Part shown: piece by piece, positions 42,289 to 50,525 of the stretch
Numbering within the stretch: position 1 is the stretch's first letter
Layout: each line of letters begins with the position of its first letter
Assembly (NCBI RefSeq): GCF_000423105.1
Contig: NZ_AUHI01000008.1
Coordinates: 88,667-152,666, forward strand
DNA: 64,000 nucleotides
Direction: 5' to 3'
Source: Halalkalibacillus halophilus DSM 18494
Lineage (GTDB): Bacteria; Bacillota; Bacilli; Bacillales; Alkalibacillaceae
Notes under the pieces: generated by a model
Seen by the model: the letters and a program-made list of their open reading frames with translations, nothing else
What the model was told of the DNA's origin: nothing
Databases searched by the model: none
Made by a program: the position numbers and the translations under genes

Positions 42289-42334
42289 TATCATTTATGA
42301 AATGATAGATTTATTAATATCGTAAGCGCTTTCA
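42289..42334. promoter_or_regulatory. Palindrome and cre-like site upstream of the HIBADH gene
   Basis: TATCATTT-ATG-AAATGATA (42289-42307) is a perfect 19-bp palindrome. Next to it TGAAAGCGCTTACG (42321-42334, minus strand) is within one base of a CcpA cre site. Both elements are conserved in the degenerate duplicate (46514-46532 and 46546-46559) although the gene there is dead. Confidence 0.6.
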
Positions 42335-42507
42335 TTATTTACATCAAATAAAAGGCATTTCAAACAAATTGACTTGAAGTTAGATCTTCGTATTGTGTAT
42401 GGAGGCGATAACTGAGGATGTGTAATATACCAATTCCAGTTAACTTTCGTAAATTATTTAATTCTTTAAGGGTATAAATTAGATGTCTGTAATACAATGG
42501 CAACCAT

Positions 42508-42996
42508 TCAACTTTGGTCCTCTTTCTCTAGTAAAATCTCCCAATCAATAATAAGTTCTTCTAATAGTTCCATTCTCGAGTGTCCATCCTCTAAATACTG
42601 TCTACCCTTACTAGTATAATCTATACTTCCTACCCTACTATTAATTACCACCTTAACATTTCTAACTTCAGACAATATCTCATCTAATTCTTCTTTATTT
42701 ACTTTACTAGGTTGATTTAATAATCTTTGATTAACTAATTCATTTATGTGCGTAAGCTTATAACTAATTAATTCAATGGTCGAGTCACTATCTTCTGTGT
42801 CAATAATACTTTTCTTGGCAGGAATAAAAGCATTTAATTCTCTGTTAGATTGCTCAATTTTTTCTACTGGATTGTCTCTGTTTGTATGATTTTGCTCATC
42901 AAAAATTGAATAAGGACTTAAAAAAACAACAAACAAAGATAATACAAACATACTCAATATTGCAACAATTAAAGCAATCTTTGAAAAAGTATTCAT
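42508..42996 (-). CDS. Membrane-anchored protein of unknown function
   Basis: A 162-residue protein. One N-terminal membrane span (IALIVAILSMFVLSLFVVFL) is followed by a polar helical domain with long Glu/Leu/Ile heptads (TIELISYKLTHINELVNQRL), probably a coiled coil outside the cell. No lipobox and no known family. Together with the secreted peptide gene it occupies a segment absent from the other copy of the HIBADH-OsmC duplication, so it was inserted or retained only here. Confidence 0.6.
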   Translation of the reverse strand: MNTFSKIALIVAILSMFVLSLFVVFLSPYSIFDEQNHTNRDNPVEKIEQSNRELNAFIPAKKSIIDTEDSDSTIELISYKLTHINELVNQRLLNQPSKVNKEELDEILSEVRNVKVVINSRVGSIDYTSKGRQYLEDGHSRMELLEELIIDWEILLEKEDQS

Positions 42997-43089
42997 TGAT
43001 AAACCACCTTCATTCCAAATTATAGATAAATTGTAATATTTTATAATTTATGTTACGCTATTCAGCATAAAGCTTTGGGAGGTGAAAAA

Positions 43090-43227
43090 ATGAAAAAACT
43101 AGTAATTTCAACAGTACTGGCGATTGGATTCTTTTCTCCAATCTCATCAAGTGCAGGTGGTGATGTAGAAATTCAGAATGAACCGAATCCCCCATGTTAT
43201 TTCGCTTGTGTGATTGAAACCTCATAA
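43090..43227 (+). CDS. Secreted small peptide precursor, 45 residues
   Basis: A short gene with an ideal ribosome site (GGGAGGTGAAAAA) before ATG. The product has a classic signal peptide (KKLVISTVLAIGFFSPISSSA) with a probable cut after SSA, leaving about 22 residues that end PNPPCYFACVIETS. The two Cys, three residues apart, could form a tight disulfide. A 11-bp-stem terminator follows 17 bases after the stop. Size and layout resemble precursors of signalling or antimicrobial peptides, but no partner receptor or modification gene is adjacent. The family is not recognised. Confidence 0.65.
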   Translation: MKKLVISTVLAIGFFSPISSSAGGDVEIQNEPNPPCYFACVIETS

Positions 43228-43577
43228 GCTGTACATCTTTTTTAAAAAGGAAGTTCACAATTTATCTTAGGACTTCCTTTTTAAAATATATAAAGGTTAT
43301 TGTTTAATGTTGGTAATTAATATATATTCTAACATTAAATCCTGCTAAATAGTCAGTATTTGGTGAATCTTTACATAACTTGTTCACCGCTTCAAAATAT
43401 TCAGCTTCATTTTATATTGGTAATTAAGCTGTATCATTTTACAGTACAATAAAACCTTACCAGCAAATTCAATTATATCTACCTAACTATTAATATATAT
43501 TTATAACTTTTATTGCTTGCTCCCTCATCTCTACTTCCCCAACAACCACCTGTGGAAAGTAATCCTTAAATATACAA
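43228..43577. other. Gene-free stretch with peptide-gene terminator
   Basis: It begins with the terminator of the 45-residue peptide gene; the remainder is AT-rich with no frame, repeat or structured RNA that I can support. Confidence 0.4.
43244..43282 (+). terminator. Terminator of the secreted peptide gene
   Basis: An 11-bp perfect stem AAAAAGGAAGT / ACTTCCTTTTT with a 17-base loop. Confidence 0.85.
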
Positions 43578-43997
43578 TTAAGGAGTTTTAATAGTAACCT
43601 CTAATTCAATATCCACATTGCCTTGAATTGCACGGCTAATCATACAGGACTGTTCAGCTTTTTCAGCAAGTTTTTGTACCTCATTCTTGTCTCGAACGGA
43701 AGCACCTTGTTTCAATACTATTTCTGGGCGATGAATAATTCTTTTATATGTAATGACACCATTTGTTACATCAACAATTCCTTCTGATTCCATAGTTAAT
43801 CCATCTTTCTCGATCTGACTACGTTCCAACATTGCAGCTAGTGTAATAATGTAACATGTCGATGCCGCTCCAAGGAGCATTTTATCAGGATTTGTACCAA
43901 TGCCCGGTAAACTCATTTCTTTAGGTATAGAAATTTTTGTAAATAAATGCTCTACTTCGATTTCCCCTACGTCATTACGTAGTCCCAGTCAATCTGC
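43578..43997 (-). pseudogene. OsmC-like gene with N-terminal nonsense mutation
   Basis: The reading frame matches the intact OsmC-like gene at 46.6-47.1 kb at nearly every codon from LRNDVGEIE onward, including both redox Cys segments (AASTCYIITLAAML and QSCMISRAIQGN). Before that, the Trp codon of NWPGLR has become TGA (GAT TGA CTG), and the first about 15 codons are not recognisable. An internal ATG at 43916 could still start a 112-residue fragment lacking strand 1 and 2, and no ribosome site precedes it. I read it as a decaying duplicate. Confidence 0.75.
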
Positions 43998-44069
43998 CCG
44001 TTTCTTTTACTACCACATAATAATGCCCGTTAAATGAAGGCTTGGAATTGACATATTTATTGTTAACAC

Positions 44070-45305
44070 TTATTCCGGCTTCATATGATACAGCATTAAA
44101 GCTATTTTAATTTCTTTATTTTTGTCTCCTTCCAGATAAAAGACATAATTAAACCACGTCTGATCACTTTCATTTTCAAATTTAATATAGTTAGGATGCT
44201 CTTTCATTGCATCCTTTGCTTTAGCTACTATCGAACTAAAGTCATTATTTCTTACAAACATTATAATTGCCGTCTTTGAATCTCTCCATGTTAAATAGCG
44301 TAACAATTGATTTATTGTTTTTATTAATGAACTACCACCTTTCCAAAACTTGCATTCACCTATAAAAATATTATCGTTTTGGTACCTTAAAAGGATATCA
44401 GTTTTACCTTTTTGGTTAAACGTTTCTCCTGTTGCGCTACCATCGAAAACAGGCTCTAGATTCATCAAGATATGGTCTCTTAAAGTTTCCTCTACTTTAT
44501 CCGCATATACTGAGGGTTTTCTTTCAAGCGCTTTTCCTGTTCCGTTTATGTTGTCTAAAATGATTTTATAATCATCATCACTCAGCATTGGGTAAGGCTT
44601 AACATTCTTATCAGAAGGTACTGTTGGTTTAGGCGAAATGTTCCTTTTTATTTTTGGAGGTGGTGCTGAGTATGCATGATTGTTGTCTTGATTTCTTTTC
44701 AACGGAACTATTAGCTTTTGTTGCTGATTTCTTTTGTCGAGAATTTGGTCCTTTCTCGACCTAAACACATTTTCCACATGTTCTTTAAGAGTATTATTGT
44801 AACTTCGTATATCCTCATTTATATTTTCTATATTGTATTTTAAATCATCATTTATTGATAAAATTTCATTGTTTAATTTATTCATGTCATTATCAAAAGA
44901 AATAAACTTTGTAGTTAGCTTATCGCTACTTATTCTCACGTAAGGATGATGCAGTCGAAAAGTTGATGGACGAAGTCTTAGTAGATTTGATTCACCTTCG
45001 TATGGAATATTATAATAATAAACAGGCCTAGGATAGCTTTTGCCTTCTCTTACAAAAAAAGTGCTTGGAAAGTACTCATCCGGAATCATTTCTTCTCTTT
45101 CCTCTACTTCTGCGTGATCTAAATACATGGTTAATTCATTTATCATGTTTGAGTCAACCATATATTCAACAAATTGTGCCTCTCCTACTTTTATCAAATA
45201 ATCTTCTTTTTTCTCTCTTATTTCCTTTGTAACGGCTTCTTTACAGCTTCTAAGATGATTTGAAATATCTCCCTGTGAAAATAATGGTTCTCCGTATCTT
45301 CTCAT
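44070..45305 (-). CDS. PD-(D/E)XK nuclease-like protein with coiled coil
   Basis: A 411-residue protein. Residues 1-140 form an unrecognised N-terminal domain, about 145-200 are coiled coil (NNEILSINDDLKYNIENI), followed by a basic Pro-rich linker. The C-terminal domain from about 265 has GKTDILLRYQNDNIFIGECK: Asp, then E-C-K, the catalytic core of restriction-like nucleases, followed by a Q/R helix (INQLLRYLTWRD) and the strand TAIIMFVRNNDF. No methyltransferase gene is adjacent, so it is not an ordinary restriction system. Stand-alone defence nuclease is the best guess. It lies between the two copies of a duplicated segment. Confidence 0.65.
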   Translation of the reverse strand: MRRYGEPLFSQGDISNHLRSCKEAVTKEIREKKEDYLIKVGEAQFVEYMVDSNMINELTMYLDHAEVEEREEMIPDEYFPSTFFVREGKSYPRPVYYYNIPYEGESNLLRLRPSTFRLHHPYVRISSDKLTTKFISFDNDMNKLNNEILSINDDLKYNIENINEDIRSYNNTLKEHVENVFRSRKDQILDKRNQQQKLIVPLKRNQDNNHAYSAPPPKIKRNISPKPTVPSDKNVKPYPMLSDDDYKIILDNINGTGKALERKPSVYADKVEETLRDHILMNLEPVFDGSATGETFNQKGKTDILLRYQNDNIFIGECKFWKGGSSLIKTINQLLRYLTWRDSKTAIIMFVRNNDFSSIVAKAKDAMKEHPNYIKFENESDQTWFNYVFYLEGDKNKEIKIALMLYHMKPE

Positions 45306-45849
45306 TGAACTTTTCCCCTTCCTTTTTATCTAATATATAGTTAGTTTTCTATGTACGGATTGCTTAAATTCAGTCATGGACATTTATAACTGTTATTTGG
45401 AATTAAATATTGCTGTCTTTAGTAACTCCATCGCTCGGGTGCCTGGAAAAGAAAGATTCTATTTAGTATTAGTAGACTATATAATAGCGAAAAATTTTTA
45501 TAGATACATTGATGTGAATTGCAAAAAAAGTTTAGTTCATTCAATTTTAGACCGTTTTTTGCGTAATATTTAGTCTATTGCGGATTATGCTGGTAGGGCG
45601 GTTCCTACAGTGAATTAAGAAAGATAGGAAGGGGTTTGCAAGATTTTGATCGATTTAAAATAGGGAAGAACAATTTTGACTCTAGTTATATCAAGGTGCT
45701 GTCGAACCTATGTCCATAAACATCAAAAAGACCTTAAGTTATATTGCTTAAGGCTCATTTCATTATTAATACTAGAATCTTATTACGAGGATCATTTCTA
45801 CCAGTATTTATAATAAATTTCACTTAACAGAATACTCTATAGTTCTCAA
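45306..45849. other. Gene-free stretch upstream of the nuclease gene
   Basis: About 540 AT-rich bases. A 65-codon rightward frame at 45376-45573 lacks a ribosome site and protein-like composition and is not called. No repeat, tRNA or terminator of good quality is seen. It probably contains the nuclease promoter and debris of older genes. Confidence 0.4.
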
Positions 45850-46065
45850 TCACTTAGTTCTGAAATCTTCTTCGGATTCATACACATTAGTTGCTGAGAT
45901 GCTATTTTTATGACCACAATCTGTACATTCCCAAGTATATTTATGATCATCAAATTCTGACTGTTCATTTAAATATGCGTTGCAACGATCACAGTACCAA
46001 TCAACATTAGGAAAACGTTCAGATTCTCCTGACAACGCATCAAACATCTTACCAAAAAGTCCCAT
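45850..46065 (-). CDS. Small zinc-ribbon protein
   Basis: A 71-residue protein. MGLFGKMFDALSGES opens it, then two Cys pairs, WYCDRCNAYLN and WECTDCGHKNSIS, form a zinc ribbon, ending NVYESEEDF. Many Bacillales carry such proteins as orphans of unknown function. I chose the ATG at 46065 because AAAGGAAA lies 7 bases upstream; the longer frame to 46119 has no site. It is placed between the nuclease gene and the decayed dehydrogenase copy. Confidence 0.7.
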   Translation of the reverse strand: MGLFGKMFDALSGESERFPNVDWYCDRCNAYLNEQSEFDDHKYTWECTDCGHKNSISATNVYESEEDFRTK

Positions 46066-46259
46066 TTCAAAATTTCCTTTCATAATCAACTTTTTTCCAA
46101 CATTTATGATTCGGTTCATGCAGAGAAGAATTTTGCAAAATTAAGTTTTCTAGGAAATGGTTCAAAATTTTTTTAACAAAATGAATGCAGACGATCCTAA
46201 ACTTCTAGTTCGTATTGCTGAGTTTTTTTGAGAAGAAGGAAGATTCTGATCCACCATTG

Positions 46260-46449
46260 AATAATCAATTCATCAGATTCCTCCACAACCTTTTTTAATG
46301 TCCTTACCATTGTGATCCCCGTGTTTCATCTTTCTTGTAAACACCTTTAAAAGCAACATAACCGATCACTTCAAATCCAGCTTTTTTAAATTTACGGCCA
46401 TCGGAAAACGAACTGTCCTTAATCCTTAGAAACCAATTTTCTTACTCAA
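46260..46449 (-). pseudogene. Decayed 5-prime fragment of a HIBADH-type gene
   Basis: This stretch and its upstream region (to about 46590) match the start and promoter region of the intact dehydrogenase gene at 41.4-42.2 kb. The TTG start and the first codons (SKKIGF) are kept, then a TAA and frameshifts break the frame. Recognisable pieces are KAGFEVIGY and TMVRTLKKVVEESDE. The match ends near the codon equivalent to residue 68, and the rest of the gene is gone. The promoter palindrome and cre-like site are preserved better than the coding part. Confidence 0.85.
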
Positions 46450-46640
46450 TGGTCATCCCCCCCCTAATGTAATAATGTTTTCTCCTGTATGCTACTATCT
46501 CAATATCATTCACTATCATTTATGAAATGATAGATTTGTTATTATAGTAAGCGCTTTCATTATTTATATTAAATATAAGGCATTTCAACCCTAATGACTC
46601 ACCATTAGACAGGGTTAAGCAAGACTACTATGTTATACAA

Positions 46641-47087
46641 TTAAGAAGTTTTAATAGTAACTTCTAACTGAATATCCACATTACCTTTAATTGCACGGCT
46701 AATCATACAGGATTGTTCAGCTTTTTCTGCAAGTTTTTGTACCTCATTCTTGTATCGAACGGAAGCACCTTGTTTCAATACTATTTCTGGACGATGGATA
46801 ATTTTTTTATATGTAATGACACCATTTGTTACATCAACAATTCCTTCTGATTCCATAGATAATCCATCTTTCTCTATCTGACTACGCTCCATCATCGCAG
46901 CTAGTGTAATAATGTAACATGTCGATGCCGCTCCAAGTAGCATTTCATCAGGATTGGTACCAATACCGGGGCCATCCATTTCTTTTGGAATAGATACTTT
47001 TGTCACTAAATGCTCGGCTTCAATTTCTCCTACATCATTACGTAGTCCTGGCCAATTTGCCTTTAGATTAAAATGGTGTTCTGCCAT
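46641..47087 (-). CDS. OsmC/Ohr family protein
   Basis: A 148-residue protein. AEHHFNLKANWPGLRNDVGE opens the domain, GIGTNPDEMLLGAASTCYII carries the first redox Cys and AEKAEQSCMISRAIKGN the second, the two-Cys arrangement of OsmC-type hydroperoxide reductases. It probably reduces organic peroxides using a dithiol donor. The ATG at 47087 lies 10 bases after AAGGAG; an earlier GTG is too close. A nonsense-mutated duplicate lies at 43.6 kb, and a dead dehydrogenase copy follows 190 bp downstream. Confidence 0.85.
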   Translation of the reverse strand: MAEHHFNLKANWPGLRNDVGEIEAEHLVTKVSIPKEMDGPGIGTNPDEMLLGAASTCYIITLAAMMERSQIEKDGLSMESEGIVDVTNGVITYKKIIHRPEIVLKQGASVRYKNEVQKLAEKAEQSCMISRAIKGNVDIQLEVTIKTS

Positions 47088-47225
47088 GCTTTTCACTTCT
47101 CCTTGCGTACAATTTTATATCGTTAAACTTATCTTGGTTTTCAAGTCAGCATTCCAACGTTACTTTAACAAAATAATCTATCGGAATATATTAACATGAA
47201 ACTTATTATATTTAACAATGTCCTA

Positions 47226-47771
47226 TTAGTTTAATAGATTTTTCACCCTTATCTTCACTTCCCACGGTAATGGCTGTTTCAAAGCTTTTTCTAACAATCG
47301 TGGATGTAATACTCCATTAGTTCTTAGATAATTTTCAATAAGTAATGCTTTTTCTTGTTTATTTGGAATTAACCAATATAAGATATACCAATCTTCAAGC
47401 GCACATAAAGGGATGTCTACTCCATTTATATTTTTATGGGCAACAATGGATTCCTGTTCCAGCGGTATTTTATAAATTCCTTCGTCATGTTGTATTGCGA
47501 AGCCACCCATGATATCTATATCATCTTCTTTAATTCTATATTTAGAGAAGCTCTTTGTGTGAAAGGGTTGAGAGCTTACTGCTTCTTTTGGTTTCCCAAT
47601 CGAGGATATTATTTCATTTAATTTGGCCGCATCTGTTTCTTCTACTAAAATATCTATATCATTAGGCTTATCAATAATATTATAAAAACTAAGTAGCAGG
47701 GAACCACCAATCCCCCAAGTTATATTATTGTGTTCTATTCTTTCTCCGATAAAAGATAATGTCTGTAGCAT
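47226..47771 (-). CDS. Nucleotidyltransferase-fold protein
   Basis: A 181-residue protein with the minimal nucleotidyltransferase motif WGIGGSLLLSFYNI followed by PNDIDILVEE (G-S and D-x-D metal site), then DDIDIMGGFAIQHDE with a third Asp strand. The remaining half is helical. It resembles the MNT/aminoglycoside-transferase group, members of which modify drugs or act as antitoxins; no partner toxin gene is adjacent. The start is the ATG at 47771 after CAGGAGAG rather than the ATG at 47792. Single gene. Confidence 0.7.
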   Translation of the reverse strand: MLQTLSFIGERIEHNNITWGIGGSLLLSFYNIIDKPNDIDILVEETDAAKLNEIISSIGKPKEAVSSQPFHTKSFSKYRIKEDDIDIMGGFAIQHDEGIYKIPLEQESIVAHKNINGVDIPLCALEDWYILYWLIPNKQEKALLIENYLRTNGVLHPRLLEKALKQPLPWEVKIRVKNLLN

Positions 47772-47915
47772 ATGTACTCTCCTGGTATTCATGATTATTT
47801 TGTATAGTTTGATTAAGTATTGTTCGAAATATAGTTATTTAAACCATCTACTTTTCGAGGTACAGTTCAGTTTTCACCGCACCTTTTCATTTGTGTAATT
47901 TGAGAATAACTTTTT

Positions 47916-48161
47916 CTAAAACCACCAAAGTTTGTTATGCTCCGGATCGGCACTCTTTCCATGTTTCCAACGTCTGTAATTATATGTATACTTGAAGGTA
48001 CTTCCAGTAATTAATACGATGGTAAAAATAATAGTTAATGTCCTAGGTATTACTTCGGTAATATAAGCAACAATCAGCAGCGGAAACACAACAGCATCCA
48101 TCCATAAACCTCTGATGATTTTTTGTTTATGATTTAGCTTCTTATACTTTTCGAATGCCAA
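47916..48161 (-). CDS. Small two-span membrane protein
   Basis: An 81-residue protein: a basic start KLNHKQKIIRGLW, a span PLLIVAYITEVIPRTLTIIF with a second one following, then YTYNYRRWKHGK. It is a paralogue of the 105-residue protein at 53.2 kb, which shares K-L-x-x-x-x-x-x-I-R-x-L-W and YNY-x-x-W-K. Both flank the groESL-ydiLK-alsT block. The start has GGAGAGG upstream. Function unknown. Confidence 0.65.
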   Translation of the reverse strand: MAFEKYKKLNHKQKIIRGLWMDAVVFPLLIVAYITEVIPRTLTIIFTIVLITGSTFKYTYNYRRWKHGKSADPEHNKLWWF

Positions 48162-48320
48162 TAGACCCTCTCCTTTTTCCCGTTTGAAACATTATACAAT
48201 AAATAGATTAATCTTACATTTATTTTTCAAAAGTTAGTATTAAATATAGATATTGTTTGCCATATTTGTAGGTTTGTATTTCTTTAGGTATTTATAACTA
48301 CAATTAATTATTAAAACAAA

Positions 48321-48350
48321 ACGACACCCCTTCATATAAAGGAGTGTCGT
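48321..48350 (-). terminator. groEL terminator
   Basis: A 12-bp stem (ACGACAC, one mismatch, CCTT with complement) around 6 bases, ending on the minus strand in GTCGTTTTG, 11 bases after the groEL stop. Confidence 0.85.
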
Positions 48351-48361
48351 ATTTACTTTAA

Positions 48362-49993
48362 TTACATCATGCCCGGCATGCCGCCGCCCATGCCGCCCAT
48401 GTCAGGCGCGCCGCCGCCATCTTCTTCTGGGATGTCTGCGACTACCGCTTCTGTTGTTAGGAACATTGCGGCAACGGATGCTGCGTTTTGAAGTGCTGAA
48501 CGTGTTACTTTTGTTGGGTCTACGATTCCGTGTTCGATCATGTTGACCCATTCGCCAGTTGCTGCGTTGAAGCCGATTCCTACTTCTTCGCCTTTTAGTC
48601 GTTCTACAACGATCGAGCCTTCAAGGCCTGCGTTGTGAGCGATTTGGCGAACTGGCTCTTCTAGTGCGCGAAGTACAATGCTTGCGCCTGTTGCTTCGTC
48701 ATCACTTAATTCTAGTTCTGCTACTTTTTTGTAGATATTTACAAGCGCTGTTCCACCACCAGCAACAATTCCTTCTTCTACTGCTGCGCGTGTGGAGTTT
48801 AATGCGTCTTCAATGCGTAGTTTCTTCTCTTTTAATTCTGTTTCTGTAGCTGCACCGACTTTGATGACTGCTACTCCACCTGCTAGTTTCGCTAGGCGTT
48901 CTTGTAGTTTTTCTTTATCGAAGTCAGAAGTAGATTCTTCTAGTTGGGCACGTAATTGGTTTACGCGGCCTCCTAGTTTTTCTGTGTCTCCTGCTCCTTC
49001 TACGATTGTTGTGTGCTCTTTCGTTACAACCACTTTAGAAGCTTTACCTAGTTGGTCAATTGTTGCACTCTTCAGGTCTAAGCCTAAGTCTTCTGTAATT
49101 ACTTCTGCACCAGTTAGGGTTGCGATGTCTTCAAGCATTGCTTTACGACGGTCACCGAAACCAGGTGCTTTTACAGCTACTGCGTTGAATGTTCCACGAA
49201 GTTTGTTAACTACTAATGTAGCTAGTGCTTCTCCTTCTACATCATCCGCAATAATTAAAATTGGCTTGCTTTGTTGTACGACTTGCTCTAAAACTGGTAG
49301 TACTTCTTGGATATTAGAAATCTTCTTATCTGTGATTAGAATGTACGGATCTTCTAATTCAGCTTCCATAGAATCCTGGTCCGTCACCATGTAAGGAGAT
49401 GCATATCCGCGGTCGAACTGCATACCTTCTACTACTTCAAGTTCTGTATTAAAGCCTTTAGATTCTTCAATTGTGATGACACCATCATTTCCAACGCGCT
49501 CCATTGCTTCTGCGATTAACTGTCCTACTTCATCATCAGAAGAAGAGATAGAAGCTACTTGTGCAATCGACTCTCTACCTTCGATTGGCTTAGAAATTTT
49601 GTGTAATTCTTCTGTAGCTAATCTAGATGCTTTTTCAATTCCACGACGGATGCCAACTGGGTTCGCACCGGAAGTTACGTTTTTCAGACCTTCTGTGATC
49701 ATCGACTGTGCTAAAACAGTTGCGGTAGTCGTACCGTCACCTGCGATTTCATTTGTTTTCGAAGCTACTTCTGATACAAGTTGAGCTCCCATGTTTTCAA
49801 ATGCATCTTCTAATTCGATTTCTTTTGCGATTGTTACACCATCATTGGTGATCAATGGGGAACCGAATTTTTTATCTAAAACAACATTACGTCCTTTTGG
49901 TCCTAATGTTACTTTTACTGCGTTTGCTAATGTATCCACACCACGTAGCATTGAGCGGCGTGCGTCTTCACTAAACTTTAATTCTTTAGCCAT
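48362..49993 (-). CDS. groEL: Chaperonin GroEL
   Basis: A 543-residue 60-kDa chaperonin. GPKGRNVVLDKKFGSPLITN near the N-terminus, the ATP-binding GDGTTTATVLAQ (Asp87 region), GDRRKAMLEDIATLTG in the apical domain and the C-terminal flexible tail GGMGGGMPGMM are all present. It forms a double heptameric ring that folds proteins with GroES and ATP. It starts at ATG after GGAGGGT. It is co-transcribed with groES, 51 bp upstream, under the CIRCE/HrcA control element. The sequence shows nothing abnormal. Confidence 0.98.
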   Translation of the reverse strand: MAKELKFSEDARRSMLRGVDTLANAVKVTLGPKGRNVVLDKKFGSPLITNDGVTIAKEIELEDAFENMGAQLVSEVASKTNEIAGDGTTTATVLAQSMITEGLKNVTSGANPVGIRRGIEKASRLATEELHKISKPIEGRESIAQVASISSSDDEVGQLIAEAMERVGNDGVITIEESKGFNTELEVVEGMQFDRGYASPYMVTDQDSMEAELEDPYILITDKKISNIQEVLPVLEQVVQQSKPILIIADDVEGEALATLVVNKLRGTFNAVAVKAPGFGDRRKAMLEDIATLTGAEVITEDLGLDLKSATIDQLGKASKVVVTKEHTTIVEGAGDTEKLGGRVNQLRAQLEESTSDFDKEKLQERLAKLAGGVAVIKVGAATETELKEKKLRIEDALNSTRAAVEEGIVAGGGTALVNIYKKVAELELSDDEATGASIVLRALEEPVRQIAHNAGLEGSIVVERLKGEEVGIGFNAATGEWVNMIEHGIVDPTKVTRSALQNAASVAAMFLTTEAVVADIPEEDGGGAPDMGGMGGGMPGMM

Positions 49994-50044
49994 TCTTAAA
50001 TACCCTCCTTGAGTAGATCAAACTTTACTTATTCATCATTTGTA

Positions 50045-50329
50045 TTATTGAATAACTGCTAAGATGTCGTTTTCACGTAGGACTAGGTATTCTTTCCCGT
50101 CCTTTTCTACTTCTGTACCGGCAAACTTGGAATAAATGATATGGTCGCCTTCACTTACTTCTAAAGCTACCTTTTCTCCATTGTCTGTTACACGGCCAGT
50201 GCCGACTGCAACAACTTTGCCTTCTTGAGGTTTTTCTTTTGCAGAATCAGGTAAGACAATACCACTTGTTGTTGTCTCATCTTGTTCTACTAGTTCTACA
50301 ATAACGCGATCTCCTAATGGTTTTAACAC
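50045..50329 (-). CDS. groES: Co-chaperonin GroES
   Basis: A 94-residue co-chaperonin: LKPLGDRVIVELVEQDETT, then the mobile loop TTSGIVLPDSAKEKPQEGKV, and GDHIIYSKFAGTEVEKDGKE toward the end. The start is GTG at 50329, seven bases after GGAGGAGGG; this gives the normal family length, while the longer frame to 50374 adds an atypical extension overlapping the CIRCE spacer. It caps the GroEL ring. First gene of the groESL operon. Confidence 0.96.
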   Translation of the reverse strand: MLKPLGDRVIVELVEQDETTTSGIVLPDSAKEKPQEGKVVAVGTGRVTDNGEKVALEVSEGDHIIYSKFAGTEVEKDGKEYLVLRENDILAVIQ

Positions 50330-50365
50330 AATAAAACCCTCCTCCAAATATCTGTTGAAGATAAT

Positions 50366-50392
50366 TATTAGCACTTAACGTTAGTGAGTGCT
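50366..50392. promoter_or_regulatory. CIRCE element (HrcA operator)
   Basis: TTAGCACTT, 9 bases, GAGTGCTAA: the canonical TTAGCACTC-N9-GAGTGCTAA with a single mismatch in the left arm. It lies between the promoter and the groES ribosome site. Confidence 0.95.
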
Positions 50393-50403
50393 AATTCCAA
50401 TTA

Positions 50404-50432
50404 TTATAATAATGAATCTGAGAATTTTTTGC
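50404..50432 (-). promoter_or_regulatory. SigA promoter of groESL
   Basis: TTGCAA (50427-50432), 17 bases, TATTAT (50404-50409) on the minus strand, directly upstream of CIRCE. Confidence 0.75.
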
Positions 50433-50525
50433 AAGTATTAGCTTAAAATTTTTGTTTCAATATTCTATTTAGTATAGAATATGATAGAGATATAATATCA
50501 GACGAGCTTAGAATAGAAGGAGAAG

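Noticed and set aside
43058..43258. 66-codon leftward ORF opposite the secreted peptide gene
   Set aside because: It is antisense to a gene with an ideal ribosome site, signal peptide and terminator; the product is not protein-like.
45376..45573. 65-codon rightward ORF upstream of the nuclease gene
   Set aside because: No ribosome site or recognisable segment and no neighbour in the same direction.
46140..46240. Short frame MNADDPKLLVRIAEFF between the zinc-ribbon gene and the dehydrogenase fragment
   Set aside because: Only 16 codons before a stop, with no ribosome site; could be gene debris but cannot be supported.
48792..49394. 200-codon rightward ORF antisense to groEL
   Set aside because: Long antisense frames are common opposite highly biased genes; the composition is Ser-rich and has no family motif.
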